Below, piece after piece: positions 17,523 through 26,898 of a stretch of 64,000 nt of DNA (within the stretch, counting starts at the first letter, position 1; every line of letters begins with the position of its first letter). The stretch is from CAYRPN01 sp964426135 (GTDB lineage: Bacteria; Planctomycetota; Phycisphaerae; Phycisphaerales; Phycisphaeraceae). A program made the translations under genes and the position numbers. A model generated the notes under the pieces. The model did not search any database and had not been told where the DNA came from. It saw only the letters and a list, made by a program, of their open reading frames with translations. The stretch lies in the NCBI GenBank assembly GCA_964426135.1, contig CAYRPN010000013.1, positions 9,213 to 73,212 of the forward strand, given 5' to 3'.

Positions 17523-18689
17523 ATGACTTCCCTTCAGCGCTTCATTGCCGTGGCACTTCTCCTTTCGCTCGCCGCTCGTCCGTTGCCGGCCCAGCCCAAG
17601 GAAGCGCCGGCTCCGAAAGAGGCACCGAAAGCGGCGCCCGCTCCAAAGGACGCGCCCGCTGCGAAGGAGAAGGACGCCGCTCCCAGCGAGAAGGACTGGC
17701 GCGACACCAATAACCCCGAGCTCCGCGACAAGTGGAACGAACTGGAAGGCAAAGGCGCGCCCAGTCTGGAGAATCTCTCCGGCTGGATGAACACGCCTGC
17801 CCGGTCCTGGAAAGATCTGCAGGGCAAGGTCGTCCTCATCGACTTCTGGGCCACCTGGTGCGGCCCGTGCATCGGCCAGATGCCCAAGCTCAAAGGCCTG
17901 CATGAAAAGTACAGCGAGAAGGGACTCGTGATCCTGGGCGTTCACTCCGCCACCGGCGCGGACAAGATGGAGAAGTACGTCACCGACGAGAAACTCCCCT
18001 GGGCTTTCGTCAAGGACGACAAGCGAACCTTCTCGCAGGCGTTTTCGATTCAGTTCATCCCCTGCTATTTCCTCGTGGACAAAAAGGGCACCGTGCGCGT
18101 CGCCGGCGCCAATCGCGACAAGCTCGAAGACATCATCCAACAGCTTCTGAAGGAAGACGGCAAGCCCGTCGATCCGAAGGAACTGGTCGGCAAGTTCCCC
18201 AAAGCGGTGGACAAGAAAGTGTTCGCCGTCAACGATCTGCGCGGCAAGGCGGCGCCGAAGCTTGAAGTGGAGCAGTGGCTCGGCGAAGCGCCCAAGACCG
18301 AAGGCAAAGTCGTGCTCATTCACTACTGGGCCACCTGGTGCAACTCCTGCGCGGGCATGGTGTCGCGCTACAACCAGTTGCAGGAAACCTTCAAGGACGA
18401 TCTGGTCATCATCGGCATCACCGACGAGCCGGCGGACGAAGTGAAAAGCTGGGTCGATAAGACCACGATCGGCTACGCGCTGGCGGTCGATTCCAAAAAC
18501 AAGATGAAGGGCGCCGTCGGCGTGCAGGCGATCCCGCATGTCGTCATCATGTCCTCCGACGGCATCGTGCGCTGGCAGGGCATGCCCTACAGTTCGATCG
18601 ATCGCCTGGGCGAGGACACGCTGCGCAAGATCATCGACGCCGACCCCGCCGCCTACGCCCGCAAGGAAAAGAAGACCGCGGCGAAGTGA
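17523..18689 (+). CDS. Secreted protein with two thioredoxin/TlpA domains
   Basis: The 388-residue protein has a signal peptide (RFIAVALLLSLAARPLPAQ) and a Lys/Ala/Pro-rich linker. A first TlpA-like domain has the redox motif WCGPC at about residues 112-116. A second has WCNSC at about 271-275. Both domains keep the downstream cis-proline loops (IQFIPCYFLVD and VQAIPHVVIMSSDG). It should act outside the cytoplasm as a disulfide reductant or exchange protein. Tandem TlpA domains in one chain are uncommon, and the second active site differs enough to suggest a different redox potential or client. ATG at 17523 follows TGGAG. Confidence 0.85.
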   Translation: MTSLQRFIAVALLLSLAARPLPAQPKEAPAPKEAPKAAPAPKDAPAAKEKDAAPSEKDWRDTNNPELRDKWNELEGKGAPSLENLSGWMNTPARSWKDLQGKVVLIDFWATWCGPCIGQMPKLKGLHEKYSEKGLVILGVHSATGADKMEKYVTDEKLPWAFVKDDKRTFSQAFSIQFIPCYFLVDKKGTVRVAGANRDKLEDIIQQLLKEDGKPVDPKELVGKFPKAVDKKVFAVNDLRGKAAPKLEVEQWLGEAPKTEGKVVLIHYWATWCNSCAGMVSRYNQLQETFKDDLVIIGITDEPADEVKSWVDKTTIGYALAVDSKNKMKGAVGVQAIPHVVIMSSDGIVRWQGMPYSSIDRLGEDTLRKIIDADPAAYARKEKKTAAK

Positions 18690-18761
18690 GGCGTCACCAT
18701 GCCGCGACCGATGGTCGCGACTTCGTGTGGCGCGCCGATTAAGAAATCGTAAGATTCCCGC

Positions 18762-19109
18762 ATGTCCACCACTCCCGATCCGAGCATCTTCGACCGCGCC
18801 CAGCTCATGGAAAACACCATGGACGACGTGGAGTTGATCCACGACCTGGTGCAATCGCTCGAGCAGACATGGCCGCCATGCGAAGCGGATCTCAAGACCG
18901 CGATCGCCGCCGGCGATCCCGCCCATCTCGATCGCGCCGCCCACCGGGTCAAGGGCGCGGTCAGCGCGTTCTTCGCGGGCAAGGCGCGGGAGACCGCCGG
19001 GCAACTGGAAGCGCTCGGCCGCGGCGGCAGCGTCGCCGGCGCCCAGGCGATGTTTGAGAAACTACAGAAGGAAATGGCGGAACTGCTCGCGGCGCTGAAG
19101 GCACTGTGA
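18762..19109 (+). CDS. Hpt domain phosphotransfer protein
   Basis: The 115-residue all-helical protein is a single histidine phosphotransfer domain. AAHRVKGAVSAFFAG carries the phospho-accepting histidine in the HxxKG motif, and it is followed by the second helix pair (QLEALGRGGSVAGAQAMFEKL). It should relay phosphate between receiver domains. The large hybrid kinase at 19289-22561 is convergent and ends 180 bp away. That kinase has two receivers and no Hpt of its own, which makes this protein its likely partner, although a palindromic element separates the two genes. Confidence 0.85.
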   Translation: MSTTPDPSIFDRAQLMENTMDDVELIHDLVQSLEQTWPPCEADLKTAIAAGDPAHLDRAAHRVKGAVSAFFAGKARETAGQLEALGRGGSVAGAQAMFEKLQKEMAELLAALKAL

Positions 19110-19114
19110 TCGAA

Positions 19115-19255
19115 GTAGGGTGCGTCAAGGCTTGGCGCGGACGCACCTTGTTGCGTCGCCAGTTAATCGCGGCGCGCTTTCCGTCGGTTGCGCAGCATCG
19201 CTAGTTGACCGTGGTGCGTCCGCGCCGCCCCCGGGGGAGCCTTGACGCACCCTAC
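19115..19255. repeat. Palindromic element, GTAGGGTGCGTCAAG family
   Basis: GTAGGGTGCGTCAAGGC at 19115-19131 and its inverse GCCTTGACGCACCCTAC ending at 19255 flank inner GCGCGGACGCACC and GGTGCGTCCGCGC arms. It lies between the convergent Hpt and hybrid-kinase genes. Confidence 0.85.
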
Positions 19256-19288
19256 TGCCGTCACCGCCCCGCGATCCGATCACCCGCC

Positions 19289-22200
19289 TTACTTCTTCGC
19301 CCCGCCGTTCGCCTTGCGCTGCTGCGCCCACATGCCGGCACGATTCAGTTCCGCCTGCAGTTCGCGCACCTGCACGGGTTTGGCGAGGTAGCCGTCCATG
19401 CCTGCTTCCTCGCAGCGCTCGCGGTCGCCGTCCATCGCGTTGGCGGTGAGCGCGACGATGCGCGGCTGCGTGTCGGCGGGCAGATGCACGCGCACGCGCT
19501 TCGTCGCTTCGATGCCGTCCATCTCGGGCATCTGCATGTCCATGAGGATCAGGTCGTACCGCTGCCGCTCGATGGCGGCGAGCACTTCCAGTCCGTTGCC
19601 CGCCATGTCCGCGCGGTAACCCATTCGGCCAAGCAGACTCTGAATCAGTTTCTGATTCACCGCCACGTCCTCAGCCACGAGAATCCGCAGCGGCAACCTC
19701 GTCGCCATCTCCTTATCGAACTGCGGCTTGACCTGCGGCTGCGTCGGCGCGACCGGCTCCGTCGAGATCGCCTGCATCAGCGCATCGAATAGCAGCGACT
19801 GCTTGATCGGCTTCGTGAGGTAGGTCTTGAACAGGCCGTCCTCGACCTCCGCCTCGCGCCGGCCCATCGAACTGAGCGCCACCAGCACGATCCGCGACGC
19901 CTGCGGACGCTTCTGCATCTCCCGCGCCAGCGTCGCGCCGTCCATCCCGGGCATGTGGCCGTCGAGCACCGCCAGGTCGAACTGCTCGCCGCGCTCGATC
20001 GCCGCCAGCGCCGTCGGGCCGTCGGCGAACTCCTCCACCAGCATGCCCCAGCTCTCCGCCTGCAGGCGGACGATCCGGCGATTGGTGGCGTTGTCGTCGA
20101 CGACCATGACGCGCCGGCCGCGCAGTTCCGCCTGCGCGTTCTGCATGGTGAGACTGACGGGGGTGGAGGCGCCGGTGGCGATGATGGTGAAAAGAAAAGT
20201 GGAGCCTTGGTCGATGACGCTTTCGACCCACATCCTGCCGCCCATGCACTCGGCGAGTTTCTTGCTGATCGCCAGGCCCAGGCCGGTGCCGCCGTATTTG
20301 CGGGTGGTGGAGGCATCCACCTGGCTGAAGGAACGGAACAGGCGATCCATGCGATCCGCCGGGATGCCGATGCCCGTGTCGCGCACGGCGAACTGAATCT
20401 CGAACCGCGAATCCCCCAGCGGCTTGCACTGCACGCCGACGATGACCTCGCCTTTCTCCGTGAATTTCACCGCATTGGCGAGCAGGTTGACCAGCACCTG
20501 CCGCAGCCGCGTCACGTCGCCGATCACCGTGTCGGGCACGCCCTTCTCGAACAGGCAGCCCAGTTCCAGCCCCTTGTCCGTCGCGGTGGTCGTCACCTGA
20601 TCGAGCGCCGCCTCCACGCAGGCGTGCAGATCGAACGGCTGCTGCTCCAGTTCAAGCGTGCTGGCCTCGATCTTGGAGAAGTCGAGGATGTCGTTGATGA
20701 TCGTCAGCAGCGAGTCGGCGCTGGTGCGGACGATCTGCGCGAACTCGCGCTGTTCCTTGTTCAGTTCCGTGTCCAGCAGCAGGCCGGTCATGCCGATCAC
20801 GGCATTCATCGGCGTGCGAATCTCGTGGCTCATGGTGGCGAGGAAGGCGCTCTTGGCGCGGTTGGCGGCTTCGGCGTCCTCCTTGGCTTTTTTGATGTCC
20901 TCCTCGGCCTTCTTGCGGCTGGTGATGTCGCGCACGAACGCGCTGAAGAAGTAGCCTTCGGGCGTTCGCGTCGGAGAGATCGCCAGCTCGATCGGGAACT
21001 CCTCGCCGCTCTTTCTCAGGGCGCTGATCTCGATGCGCTGGTTCAGCACGGGGCCTTCGCCCGTGGACATGAACTTCGCCAGGCCCAGTTCGTGCGCCTC
21101 GCGGTAGCGGTGCGGGATGATCGTTTCGCCGACGCGGCGGCCTTTCACCTCGTCCTCGATCCATCCGAAGATGGCGGTGGCCTGGGCGTTCCAGCCGATG
21201 ATCAGCCCGCGGTCATTCATGATGACCACGCCGTCGAGAGCCGTGTCGATGATGCGGCGGGTCTGGAATTCCTTTTCGCGCACCAGTGCCTCGGCGGCGG
21301 TGGCACGGTCGCTGTCCTCGCGGGCCTGGTCGCGCTCGGCGCGAAGCTGCGTCGCGATCTGGTTGAAGGAGACCGCCACCTGGCCCAGTTCATCTCGCGT
21401 CTCCAGCGTGAAGGTCTCGCTGAAGTCGCCGCTGACCATGCGGTTGGTGGTGTCGGCCAGGGAGCGGACGGTGCGCATGACGCTGATGTAGAACGCCACC
21501 AGCAGGTAGGCGACGACCGCGATCATCGCGCCGGCGAAGATCTGCACGTTGTCGCGCTTCACCGCCAGCCGATCGATGCGGGTGAGCACCAGGCGGTCGA
21601 GTTCGGCCACCACGCGATCCCACAGATCGAACGTCGCCCGCAACTGCCGGTCGAGCAGTTCATCGTACTGCTCGGCCAGCATGGAGCGGCGATCGTTGTC
21701 GCCGGCGGCGGCGATGAGCGTCTTGATGACGGCGTCGGTGGCGGCTTCGAAATCTTCCAGCGATTTTTCCAGCGCGATACGGCCGGTGCCGTCGCGGTGA
21801 TTGCGGAACGCCACTTCCAGGCCCCGGCGGGCGGCTTCGCGGTTGGACCGCATGAGGCTCGCATGACTGATCAGGGCGGTGCGGGTCATCTCGATCACCG
21901 GGTTGACCGTGGTGACGCCGAAACGCAGCCGGGACGCCGCCACGCCGCTGAGTCCCGCCGCGTCGGGCAATTTCAGCAGCGCCGCGTCCATGAGGTAGTA
22001 GGTGTCCAGGTCCGGGTCCAGGATCAGGTTCGAGGTGTCGCCCACATGCGACACCAGCGCGCCGATCTCGGCGATGAATCCCGCGTTGAGAGAATCGTTG
22101 ACCTCCGGCTTGTCGGCGGCCTGTCGCTGCTTGAGGAATCGCCAGTTCTCCTCCAGCGCGCCGAGCATCGAGGTGGTGCCCAGCATCGCGCCCAGTTTGT

Positions 22201-22561
22201 CGTCGACAGCGCGAAGCTTCTTGAAGGCCTCATCCACCTGGGCATGTTTCTGGATCAACTGCGGGCGGACGAGGATGTCGCCGTCCTCGACGCGAGCAGC
22301 CAGGCCGCGCCCGCGCAGCGCGAGTTCGTACAACTGCCGCACGGGCCGCAGGTACTCATTGCCCGTCATCTCGCGGCGTGAGAACTCGATGCGCCCGTTC
22401 AGTTCCGCCGCCAGCACCGTCATGACGACGATCAGCGGCAGCAGGAACAGAAAGCTGACCAGCATGAGCTTGCGCGGATAGCTGAGGTTGTTGATCAGCA
22501 GGATCGCGGGCTTGAAGAGCGTGGAAAGCAGACGGGGCTTTGAAGTGGATGGCGTACTCAT
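19289..22561 (-). CDS. Hybrid sensor histidine kinase (HAMP-PAS-HisKA-HATPase-REC-REC)
   Basis: The 1090-residue protein has a membrane helix at about residues 31-53, an extracytoplasmic helical sensor region, and a second helix (AMIAVVAYLLVAFYISV). HAMP and PAS (IIDTALDGVVIMNDRG) domains follow. The HisKA box FLATMSHEIRTPMN contains the phosphorylated His. ATPase boxes are NLLANAVKF, DTGIGIP and GGTGLGLAIS. Two receivers come next: VMVVDDNATNRR with AVLDGHMPGMDG, and ILVAEDVAVNQK with LMDMQMPEMDG. All catalytic residues appear intact. GGGGATTTC precedes the ATG at 22561; another in-frame ATG nine codons upstream is possible. It lacks an Hpt domain, and the separate Hpt gene at 18762 is the probable relay partner. 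The signal sensed is unknown. Confidence 0.92.
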   Translation of the reverse strand: MSTPSTSKPRLLSTLFKPAILLINNLSYPRKLMLVSFLFLLPLIVVMTVLAAELNGRIEFSRREMTGNEYLRPVRQLYELALRGRGLAARVEDGDILVRPQLIQKHAQVDEAFKKLRAVDDKLGAMLGTTSMLGALEENWRFLKQRQAADKPEVNDSLNAGFIAEIGALVSHVGDTSNLILDPDLDTYYLMDAALLKLPDAAGLSGVAASRLRFGVTTVNPVIEMTRTALISHASLMRSNREAARRGLEVAFRNHRDGTGRIALEKSLEDFEAATDAVIKTLIAAAGDNDRRSMLAEQYDELLDRQLRATFDLWDRVVAELDRLVLTRIDRLAVKRDNVQIFAGAMIAVVAYLLVAFYISVMRTVRSLADTTNRMVSGDFSETFTLETRDELGQVAVSFNQIATQLRAERDQAREDSDRATAAEALVREKEFQTRRIIDTALDGVVIMNDRGLIIGWNAQATAIFGWIEDEVKGRRVGETIIPHRYREAHELGLAKFMSTGEGPVLNQRIEISALRKSGEEFPIELAISPTRTPEGYFFSAFVRDITSRKKAEEDIKKAKEDAEAANRAKSAFLATMSHEIRTPMNAVIGMTGLLLDTELNKEQREFAQIVRTSADSLLTIINDILDFSKIEASTLELEQQPFDLHACVEAALDQVTTTATDKGLELGCLFEKGVPDTVIGDVTRLRQVLVNLLANAVKFTEKGEVIVGVQCKPLGDSRFEIQFAVRDTGIGIPADRMDRLFRSFSQVDASTTRKYGGTGLGLAISKKLAECMGGRMWVESVIDQGSTFLFTIIATGASTPVSLTMQNAQAELRGRRVMVVDDNATNRRIVRLQAESWGMLVEEFADGPTALAAIERGEQFDLAVLDGHMPGMDGATLAREMQKRPQASRIVLVALSSMGRREAEVEDGLFKTYLTKPIKQSLLFDALMQAISTEPVAPTQPQVKPQFDKEMATRLPLRILVAEDVAVNQKLIQSLLGRMGYRADMAGNGLEVLAAIERQRYDLILMDMQMPEMDGIEATKRVRVHLPADTQPRIVALTANAMDGDRERCEEAGMDGYLAKPVQVRELQAELNRAGMWAQQRKANGGAKK

Positions 22562-22895
22562 GAAATCCCCGAGGAACGGGAGCGACATCGGCAGACGAGA
22601 GTTGCCGGGCACTTTCTCGAAGGGGCATTGTAGCGAATGTCGCCCGCGGCCCGGGGTTCGCCAAGTTTTCCGGGGCCTTGCTCCCTCTCCCTTCCAGGGA
22701 GAGGTGGCCGAGTCTTCGAGGCCGGGTGAGGGGCCGGACGAACAGACTGTTACGGCATCCGTCACGCAATGGTGGTGAATGCAAACTCGTGCGTCTCGAC
22801 CCTCACCCCAGCCCTCTCCCTGAGAGGGAGAGGGGGCCGGAATGCAAGCCCCGGAGAAATGGGCACACCTGCGGGCCGATGCGCTTGCGCGCCAG

Positions 22896-22924
22896 TTGAA
22901 CGCGAATGCCCACGCACCTAAAAT
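22896..22924 (+). promoter_or_regulatory. Sigma-70-type promoter for mcsA-mcsB
   Basis: TTGAAC at 22896-22901 and TAAAAT at 22919-22924 are separated by exactly 17 nt. Transcription would begin at about 22931, so translation of mcsA must start downstream of that, at the TTG at 22959, which has AGGA upstream. Confidence 0.65.
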
Positions 22925-22958
22925 CGCCCGGCAGGACGCCCACCCAGGACACCTTCTC

Positions 22959-23462
22959 TTGAAGAAAAAGTGCGACCATTGCGACAAGCCCGCCACGCAT
23001 CACTCCGTGGAAATCATCAAGGGGCAGAAGATCGAGAAGCACCTGTGCGACGTCCACGCCGCGGAGGAGGGCCTGTCCGTCAAGGCGATCGGCCACACGC
23101 CGATCAACGAGTTGCTCACGAATTTCGTCAAGCTTCACAGCGGCGCCGCCGCGGCGGCTGAACTGCATTGCGACCAGTGCGGCATGACGTTCACCGAGTT
23201 CCGCGAGCACAGCCTGCTGGGCTGCCCGCACTGCTACACCGCCCTGAAAACGTCGCTGATGCCGCTGATCGAGCGGGCCCAGGAAAGCCACAATCACCAC
23301 GTGGGCAAAGTGCCCAACCGCGCCGGCGCCGGCCGCGAGCAGCGGCAGGAAATGCTGCTGCAACTGCGCAAGCGCCTCGGCGACGCGGTGGCCAATGAAG
23401 ATTACGAACTGGCTGCGCGGCTGCGCGATGAAGTGAAGCGCTGCGAGGAGACGAATGCATGA
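22959..23462 (+). CDS. mcsA: McsA-like zinc-finger, UVR-motif activator of the arginine kinase
   Basis: The protein of about 167 residues has two zinc-binding pairs per half (CDHCDKPATHH with HLCDVH, and CDQCGMTFTEF with LLGCPHC). A C-terminal UVR helix-hairpin follows (LRKRLGDAVANEDYELAARL). This is the McsA layout: in Firmicutes McsA activates McsB, which marks proteins by arginine phosphorylation for ClpCP. The TTG start at 22959 places the first zinc finger at the N-terminus, as in known McsA, and fits the promoter at 22896-22924. An ATG at 22842 lies upstream of that promoter and would add 39 unrelated residues. Its stop overlaps the mcsB start as ATGA. Confidence 0.88.
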   Translation: MKKKCDHCDKPATHHSVEIIKGQKIEKHLCDVHAAEEGLSVKAIGHTPINELLTNFVKLHSGAAAAAELHCDQCGMTFTEFREHSLLGCPHCYTALKTSLMPLIERAQESHNHHVGKVPNRAGAGREQRQEMLLQLRKRLGDAVANEDYELAARLRDEVKRCEETNA

Positions 23463-24514
23463 ACCTGCGTCAACTTCCCGAGCATGCGGGCGAATGGTTG
23501 CGCGGGTCGGGCCCGCACAATGAAATCGTCATTTCCAGCCGCATCCGCCTGGCGCGAAACCTGGCGGGCTACCCGTTCGTCAACCGCGCCAATCCCAGGC
23601 AACTGAAGGAAATCGTCGAGCGCTGCCGCGACACGATCACCAGGCAGAACCTCGGCGACGAGGTGCTCTGGGTCGATCTGCAGACGTGCCCGGAGGTCGA
23701 TCGGCAGTTGCTCGTCGAGCGGCACCTGATCAGCCGGCAGCACGGCGTGGGCGACAAGGTGCCCCGAGCGGTCGCCGTGGCGGCGCAGGAAACTTTTTCC
23801 GTCATGGTGAACGAGGAAGACCAGCTCCGCATCCAGGTTCTGCGCAGCGGCATGCAGTTGAGCCAGGCGTATGAACAGATCATGCACATCGACGACGCGC
23901 TGGAGAGCAAGCTCGAATACGCCTTCTCGCAGCAGCTTGGATTTCTGACCGCGTGTCCGACCAACGTGGGCACCGGCATCCGCGTCAGCGTGATGATGCA
24001 CCTGCCGGCCCTGCAGCTCACCGGCGAAATCGAAAAAGTGAAACGAGCCGCGCGCGACATGCATCTGGCGGTGCGCGGTCTCTTCGGCGAGGGCAGCGAA
24101 GCGCTGGGCGACCTGTTTCAGATTTCCAACCAGACCACGCTGGGCCGAAGCGAACTGGAGATTCTCGCCGACTTCGAGCGCACGATCGTGCCGCAGATCA
24201 TTTCCTACGAGCAGCAGGCGCGGCAGGCGCTGGTGCAGCACCGCCCCGACCAACTCGACGACAAGATCTTCCGCGCCTGGGGCATCCTGACCAACGCCCG
24301 CATGATCAGCACCGAGGAAGTGCTGCTGCTGCTGTCGCACCTGAGGCTGGGCGTGAACGTCGCCCGCATCGACACGACGGACATCCCGACGATCAACGAA
24401 CTCTTCCTGCTCACGCAGCCGGCCCATCTGCAGAAAATATCGGGGCAGGAACTGGATCAGACGCAGCGGCGCGAGGCGCGGGCGAAGCTGATCCGGCAGA
24501 AGCTGGCGCGGTGA
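23459..24514 (+). CDS. mcsB: Protein arginine kinase McsB
   Basis: The 351-residue protein belongs to the ATP:guanido phosphotransferase family. It has VISSRIRLARNLAGYPF near the N-terminus, SRQHGVGDKVPRAV, the conserved CPTNVGTGIRVSVMMHLP around the catalytic cysteine, and RGLFGEGSEALGDLFQISNQ. McsB phosphorylates arginine on misfolded proteins. Overlap of four bases with mcsA implies translational coupling. No ctsR or clpC gene lies beside it, so the Firmicutes four-gene operon is not conserved here and the target protease must be encoded elsewhere. Confidence 0.9.
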   Translation: MNLRQLPEHAGEWLRGSGPHNEIVISSRIRLARNLAGYPFVNRANPRQLKEIVERCRDTITRQNLGDEVLWVDLQTCPEVDRQLLVERHLISRQHGVGDKVPRAVAVAAQETFSVMVNEEDQLRIQVLRSGMQLSQAYEQIMHIDDALESKLEYAFSQQLGFLTACPTNVGTGIRVSVMMHLPALQLTGEIEKVKRAARDMHLAVRGLFGEGSEALGDLFQISNQTTLGRSELEILADFERTIVPQIISYEQQARQALVQHRPDQLDDKIFRAWGILTNARMISTEEVLLLLSHLRLGVNVARIDTTDIPTINELFLLTQPAHLQKISGQELDQTQRREARAKLIRQKLAR

Positions 24515-24747
24515 ATACGTCGTGCTGTTCGTCTGGTCTGCGCGGTTCCTCGTTTAGCGGCGGGCCAAAGGCTCGGCGACGGCCCGCGTGGCCCCGGGGA
24601 GAGTATCGGCGCGAAAAGCCCTCATCCGCCGCCCCTAATCCGTATCTTCCCCTTCGACGGCGGCAATAACAGGCTAGAATGGTCGTTAATCCGTGGACCA
24701 GCCGCCGTCGCCTTCGCGACGAAGCTGAGAAACTGGGAACCCGTCCT

Positions 24748-26739
24748 ATGCCCAAGCTCCCCCGCACCCTCGTCTGCACCGCTCTCGCACTGGGCTTTGC
24801 CACGGCCGCGCTGGCGGAAGAGAAAGACATTCCGGCGCCTCGCCGAGCACTGCTGCGGGCGCTCGCCGCCAAAGGCGATGTGAAGCCGGCGATCAAAGAG
24901 GAGAAAGTTGAGGAGAAGAAGGCGGAGGAAAAGAAATCAGACGAACCGCCCAGCCTCAAGCCGCTGGTCAAGAGCAAATACACCAGCAGCAGCCAGCAGG
25001 TGAAGGATGCGGTGAAGAAGATCGATGACCTGGTGACCGCCGGCTACGCGGATCAGAAACTGCAGGCGAACCGTCTCAGCACGGATGAAGAGTTCCTCCG
25101 CCGCGTTTACATGGATGTCGCCGGCCGCGTGCCGACCTACGACGAAGCCAAGTCGTTCCTCGATTCCAGGAACGCGAACAAGCGGCAGAAGCTGATCGAT
25201 GAACTGCTCGATTCGCCGGCTTATGTCAGCCAGATGTACAACTACATCGCGGACATCCTTCGCATCACCGGTCGCATCCGCGGCGACTATGCGGGCAACT
25301 ATGCCGCGTGGGTGAAGGAAGCCGTGCGCAGCAACATGCCCTGGGACAAGTTCGTCTACGAACTGGTCGCCTCGGAGGGCAAGTCCAAGGACAACGGCGC
25401 GGTCGGTTACTGGCTGCGCGATGAAGGCATGGTGCTGGAGATCACCGCCCAGACCACGCAGATTTTCATGGGCACCCAGATCGGCTGCGCCCAGTGCCAC
25501 GACCACCCGTTCGACAAGTGGGAGCAGAAGGAGTTCTACCAGCTCGCCGCGTTCACCAGTGAAATGTCCACCCGCGACCGCAACTTCGGCGGGCCCAAGT
25601 TCCGCGAGCTTCGTCAGAAGACGCAGAGCGGCGACCTGCCCCGCGACGTCCAGCAGGTGCTGCAGAACCTCGTCCGCGAAGAGTCGTACAAAGTCGACGA
25701 CCTGCCCAAGAAAACGCTCAAACTCCCCAGCGACTACAAGTACGACAACGGCAAGCCCGGCGAAGTCATCAAGCCCGATGTCATCGTCGGCAAAGACATC
25801 GCGCCGAAGTCCGGCGAATCGCAGCGCGAGCATTTCGCACGCTGGCTCACCAGCCGGGAGAACCCCCTCTTCACCCAGGTCATCGCCAACCGCATGTGGG
25901 CGAAGGTGATCGGCCTGGGCGTGGTGCATCCCGTCGACGACTGGAGCGACCAGAACAAGCCCAGCAACCCCGCCCTGCTCGCCAACCTGACGGATTTGGT
26001 GAAGACGCTCAACTACGACCTGAAGGAATATCTTCGCGTCGTGCTCAACACCAGGGCGTACCAGCTCGCCACCAATCGCGAGGACTTCAACAAGGACAAC
26101 TTCCGCAACCAGGCGGGCGTGCTTCGCCGCATGACCGCCGAGCAGGTGTGGGACTCGCTCCTGACCATCGCGGTGCCCGACATCGACGACCGCGTCGTCG
26201 CCAACGCCGGCGCCGGCCCGATGGGCATGATGATGGGCGAGGATTACGACGATCTGGATCTCACCAAGATGTCGACCGACGAAATCATCAAATACGCCGA
26301 GAAGATCGTCGCCGACCGCAAGACCCGCACCCGCGAGTTCTTCCGCAACCAGGGCGGCGGCTATGGCCAGATGGTCCGCGCCAGCGAGCAGCGGCAGCCG
26401 CTGCCCGGCGGCCACTTCCTCCGCGAGTTCGGCGCATCGAACCGCGAGACGGTGAACTCCGCCCATACCGATCCCAGCGTGCCGCAGGCGCTGGCGCTGA
26501 TGAACGGCCCGGGCCTGCCGCAACTGATGGATAAGAAATCGGAGCTGTCAGCGAATCTCGCCAAGGCAGCGGACGAAAAGGAAAAGGCCAACGTGCTCTA
26601 CCTGTCGATTCTCTCCCGCTACCCCACGCCGCCGGAGTCCAGCCTCGTCATCCGCGAACTGAAGGCCAACGGCGCCAAGGGCGTGGAGAACGTGGTGTGG
26701 GCCCTGGTGAATAGCCGCGAGTTCATGTTCGTGCGGTGA
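24748..26739 (+). CDS. DUF1549/DUF1553 planctomycete protein with a CxxCH motif
   Basis: The 663-residue protein has a signal peptide (PRTLVCTALALGFATAALA) and a Lys/Glu-rich linker. A DUF1549 domain follows (EEFLRRVYMDVAGRVPTYDEA ... FMGTQIGCAQCHDHPFDKW), then a DUF1553 domain (HFARWLTSRENPLFTQVIANR, RAYQLATNR). The CAQCH pentapeptide could bind haem c. This family is massively expanded in planctomycetes and is usually paired with a DUF1501 gene, as here; a role in polymer degradation or outer-surface redox chemistry has been suggested but is unproven. The ATG at 24748 is chosen over 24679 because it starts the signal peptide directly. Confidence 0.88.
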   Translation: MPKLPRTLVCTALALGFATAALAEEKDIPAPRRALLRALAAKGDVKPAIKEEKVEEKKAEEKKSDEPPSLKPLVKSKYTSSSQQVKDAVKKIDDLVTAGYADQKLQANRLSTDEEFLRRVYMDVAGRVPTYDEAKSFLDSRNANKRQKLIDELLDSPAYVSQMYNYIADILRITGRIRGDYAGNYAAWVKEAVRSNMPWDKFVYELVASEGKSKDNGAVGYWLRDEGMVLEITAQTTQIFMGTQIGCAQCHDHPFDKWEQKEFYQLAAFTSEMSTRDRNFGGPKFRELRQKTQSGDLPRDVQQVLQNLVREESYKVDDLPKKTLKLPSDYKYDNGKPGEVIKPDVIVGKDIAPKSGESQREHFARWLTSRENPLFTQVIANRMWAKVIGLGVVHPVDDWSDQNKPSNPALLANLTDLVKTLNYDLKEYLRVVLNTRAYQLATNREDFNKDNFRNQAGVLRRMTAEQVWDSLLTIAVPDIDDRVVANAGAGPMGMMMGEDYDDLDLTKMSTDEIIKYAEKIVADRKTRTREFFRNQGGGYGQMVRASEQRQPLPGGHFLREFGASNRETVNSAHTDPSVPQALALMNGPGLPQLMDKKSELSANLAKAADEKEKANVLYLSILSRYPTPPESSLVIRELKANGAKGVENVVWALVNSREFMFVR

Positions 26740-26742
26740 GCC

Positions 26743-26826
26743 GTAGGGTGCGTCAAGTCCGCGCGGACGCACCTTGTTGGATGAACGTCAACCTTGGTGC
26801 GTCCGCGCGGACTTGACGCACCCTAC
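26743..26826. repeat. Palindromic element, GTAGGGTGCGTCAAG family
   Basis: The arm GTAGGGTGCGTCAAGTCCGC at 26743-26762 extends to GGACGCACC and is matched by its inverse ending GACGCACCCTAC at 26826, with a short 24-bp centre. It separates the DUF1549 and DUF1501 genes and would form a very stable hairpin in their transcript. Confidence 0.88.
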
Positions 26827-26898
26827 GCAGCGCAGGCCTCTGAAATTTGAAATTGAAACTTTTCAATTGAAAATTGCAAATTGCTTCAGGAACCCACC

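Noticed and set aside
14201..17713. 1170-residue plus-strand frame opposite the adenylate cyclase
   Set aside because: It is an antisense shadow; the cyclase and CHASE2 motifs are on the minus strand.
19955..22381. 808-residue plus-strand frame opposite the hybrid kinase
   Set aside because: It is a high-GC antisense frame; the minus strand encodes an unmistakable histidine kinase with all catalytic boxes.
22842..22958. ATG at 22842 as mcsA start
   Set aside because: It lies upstream of a well-formed promoter and would add residues unlike McsA before the first zinc finger.
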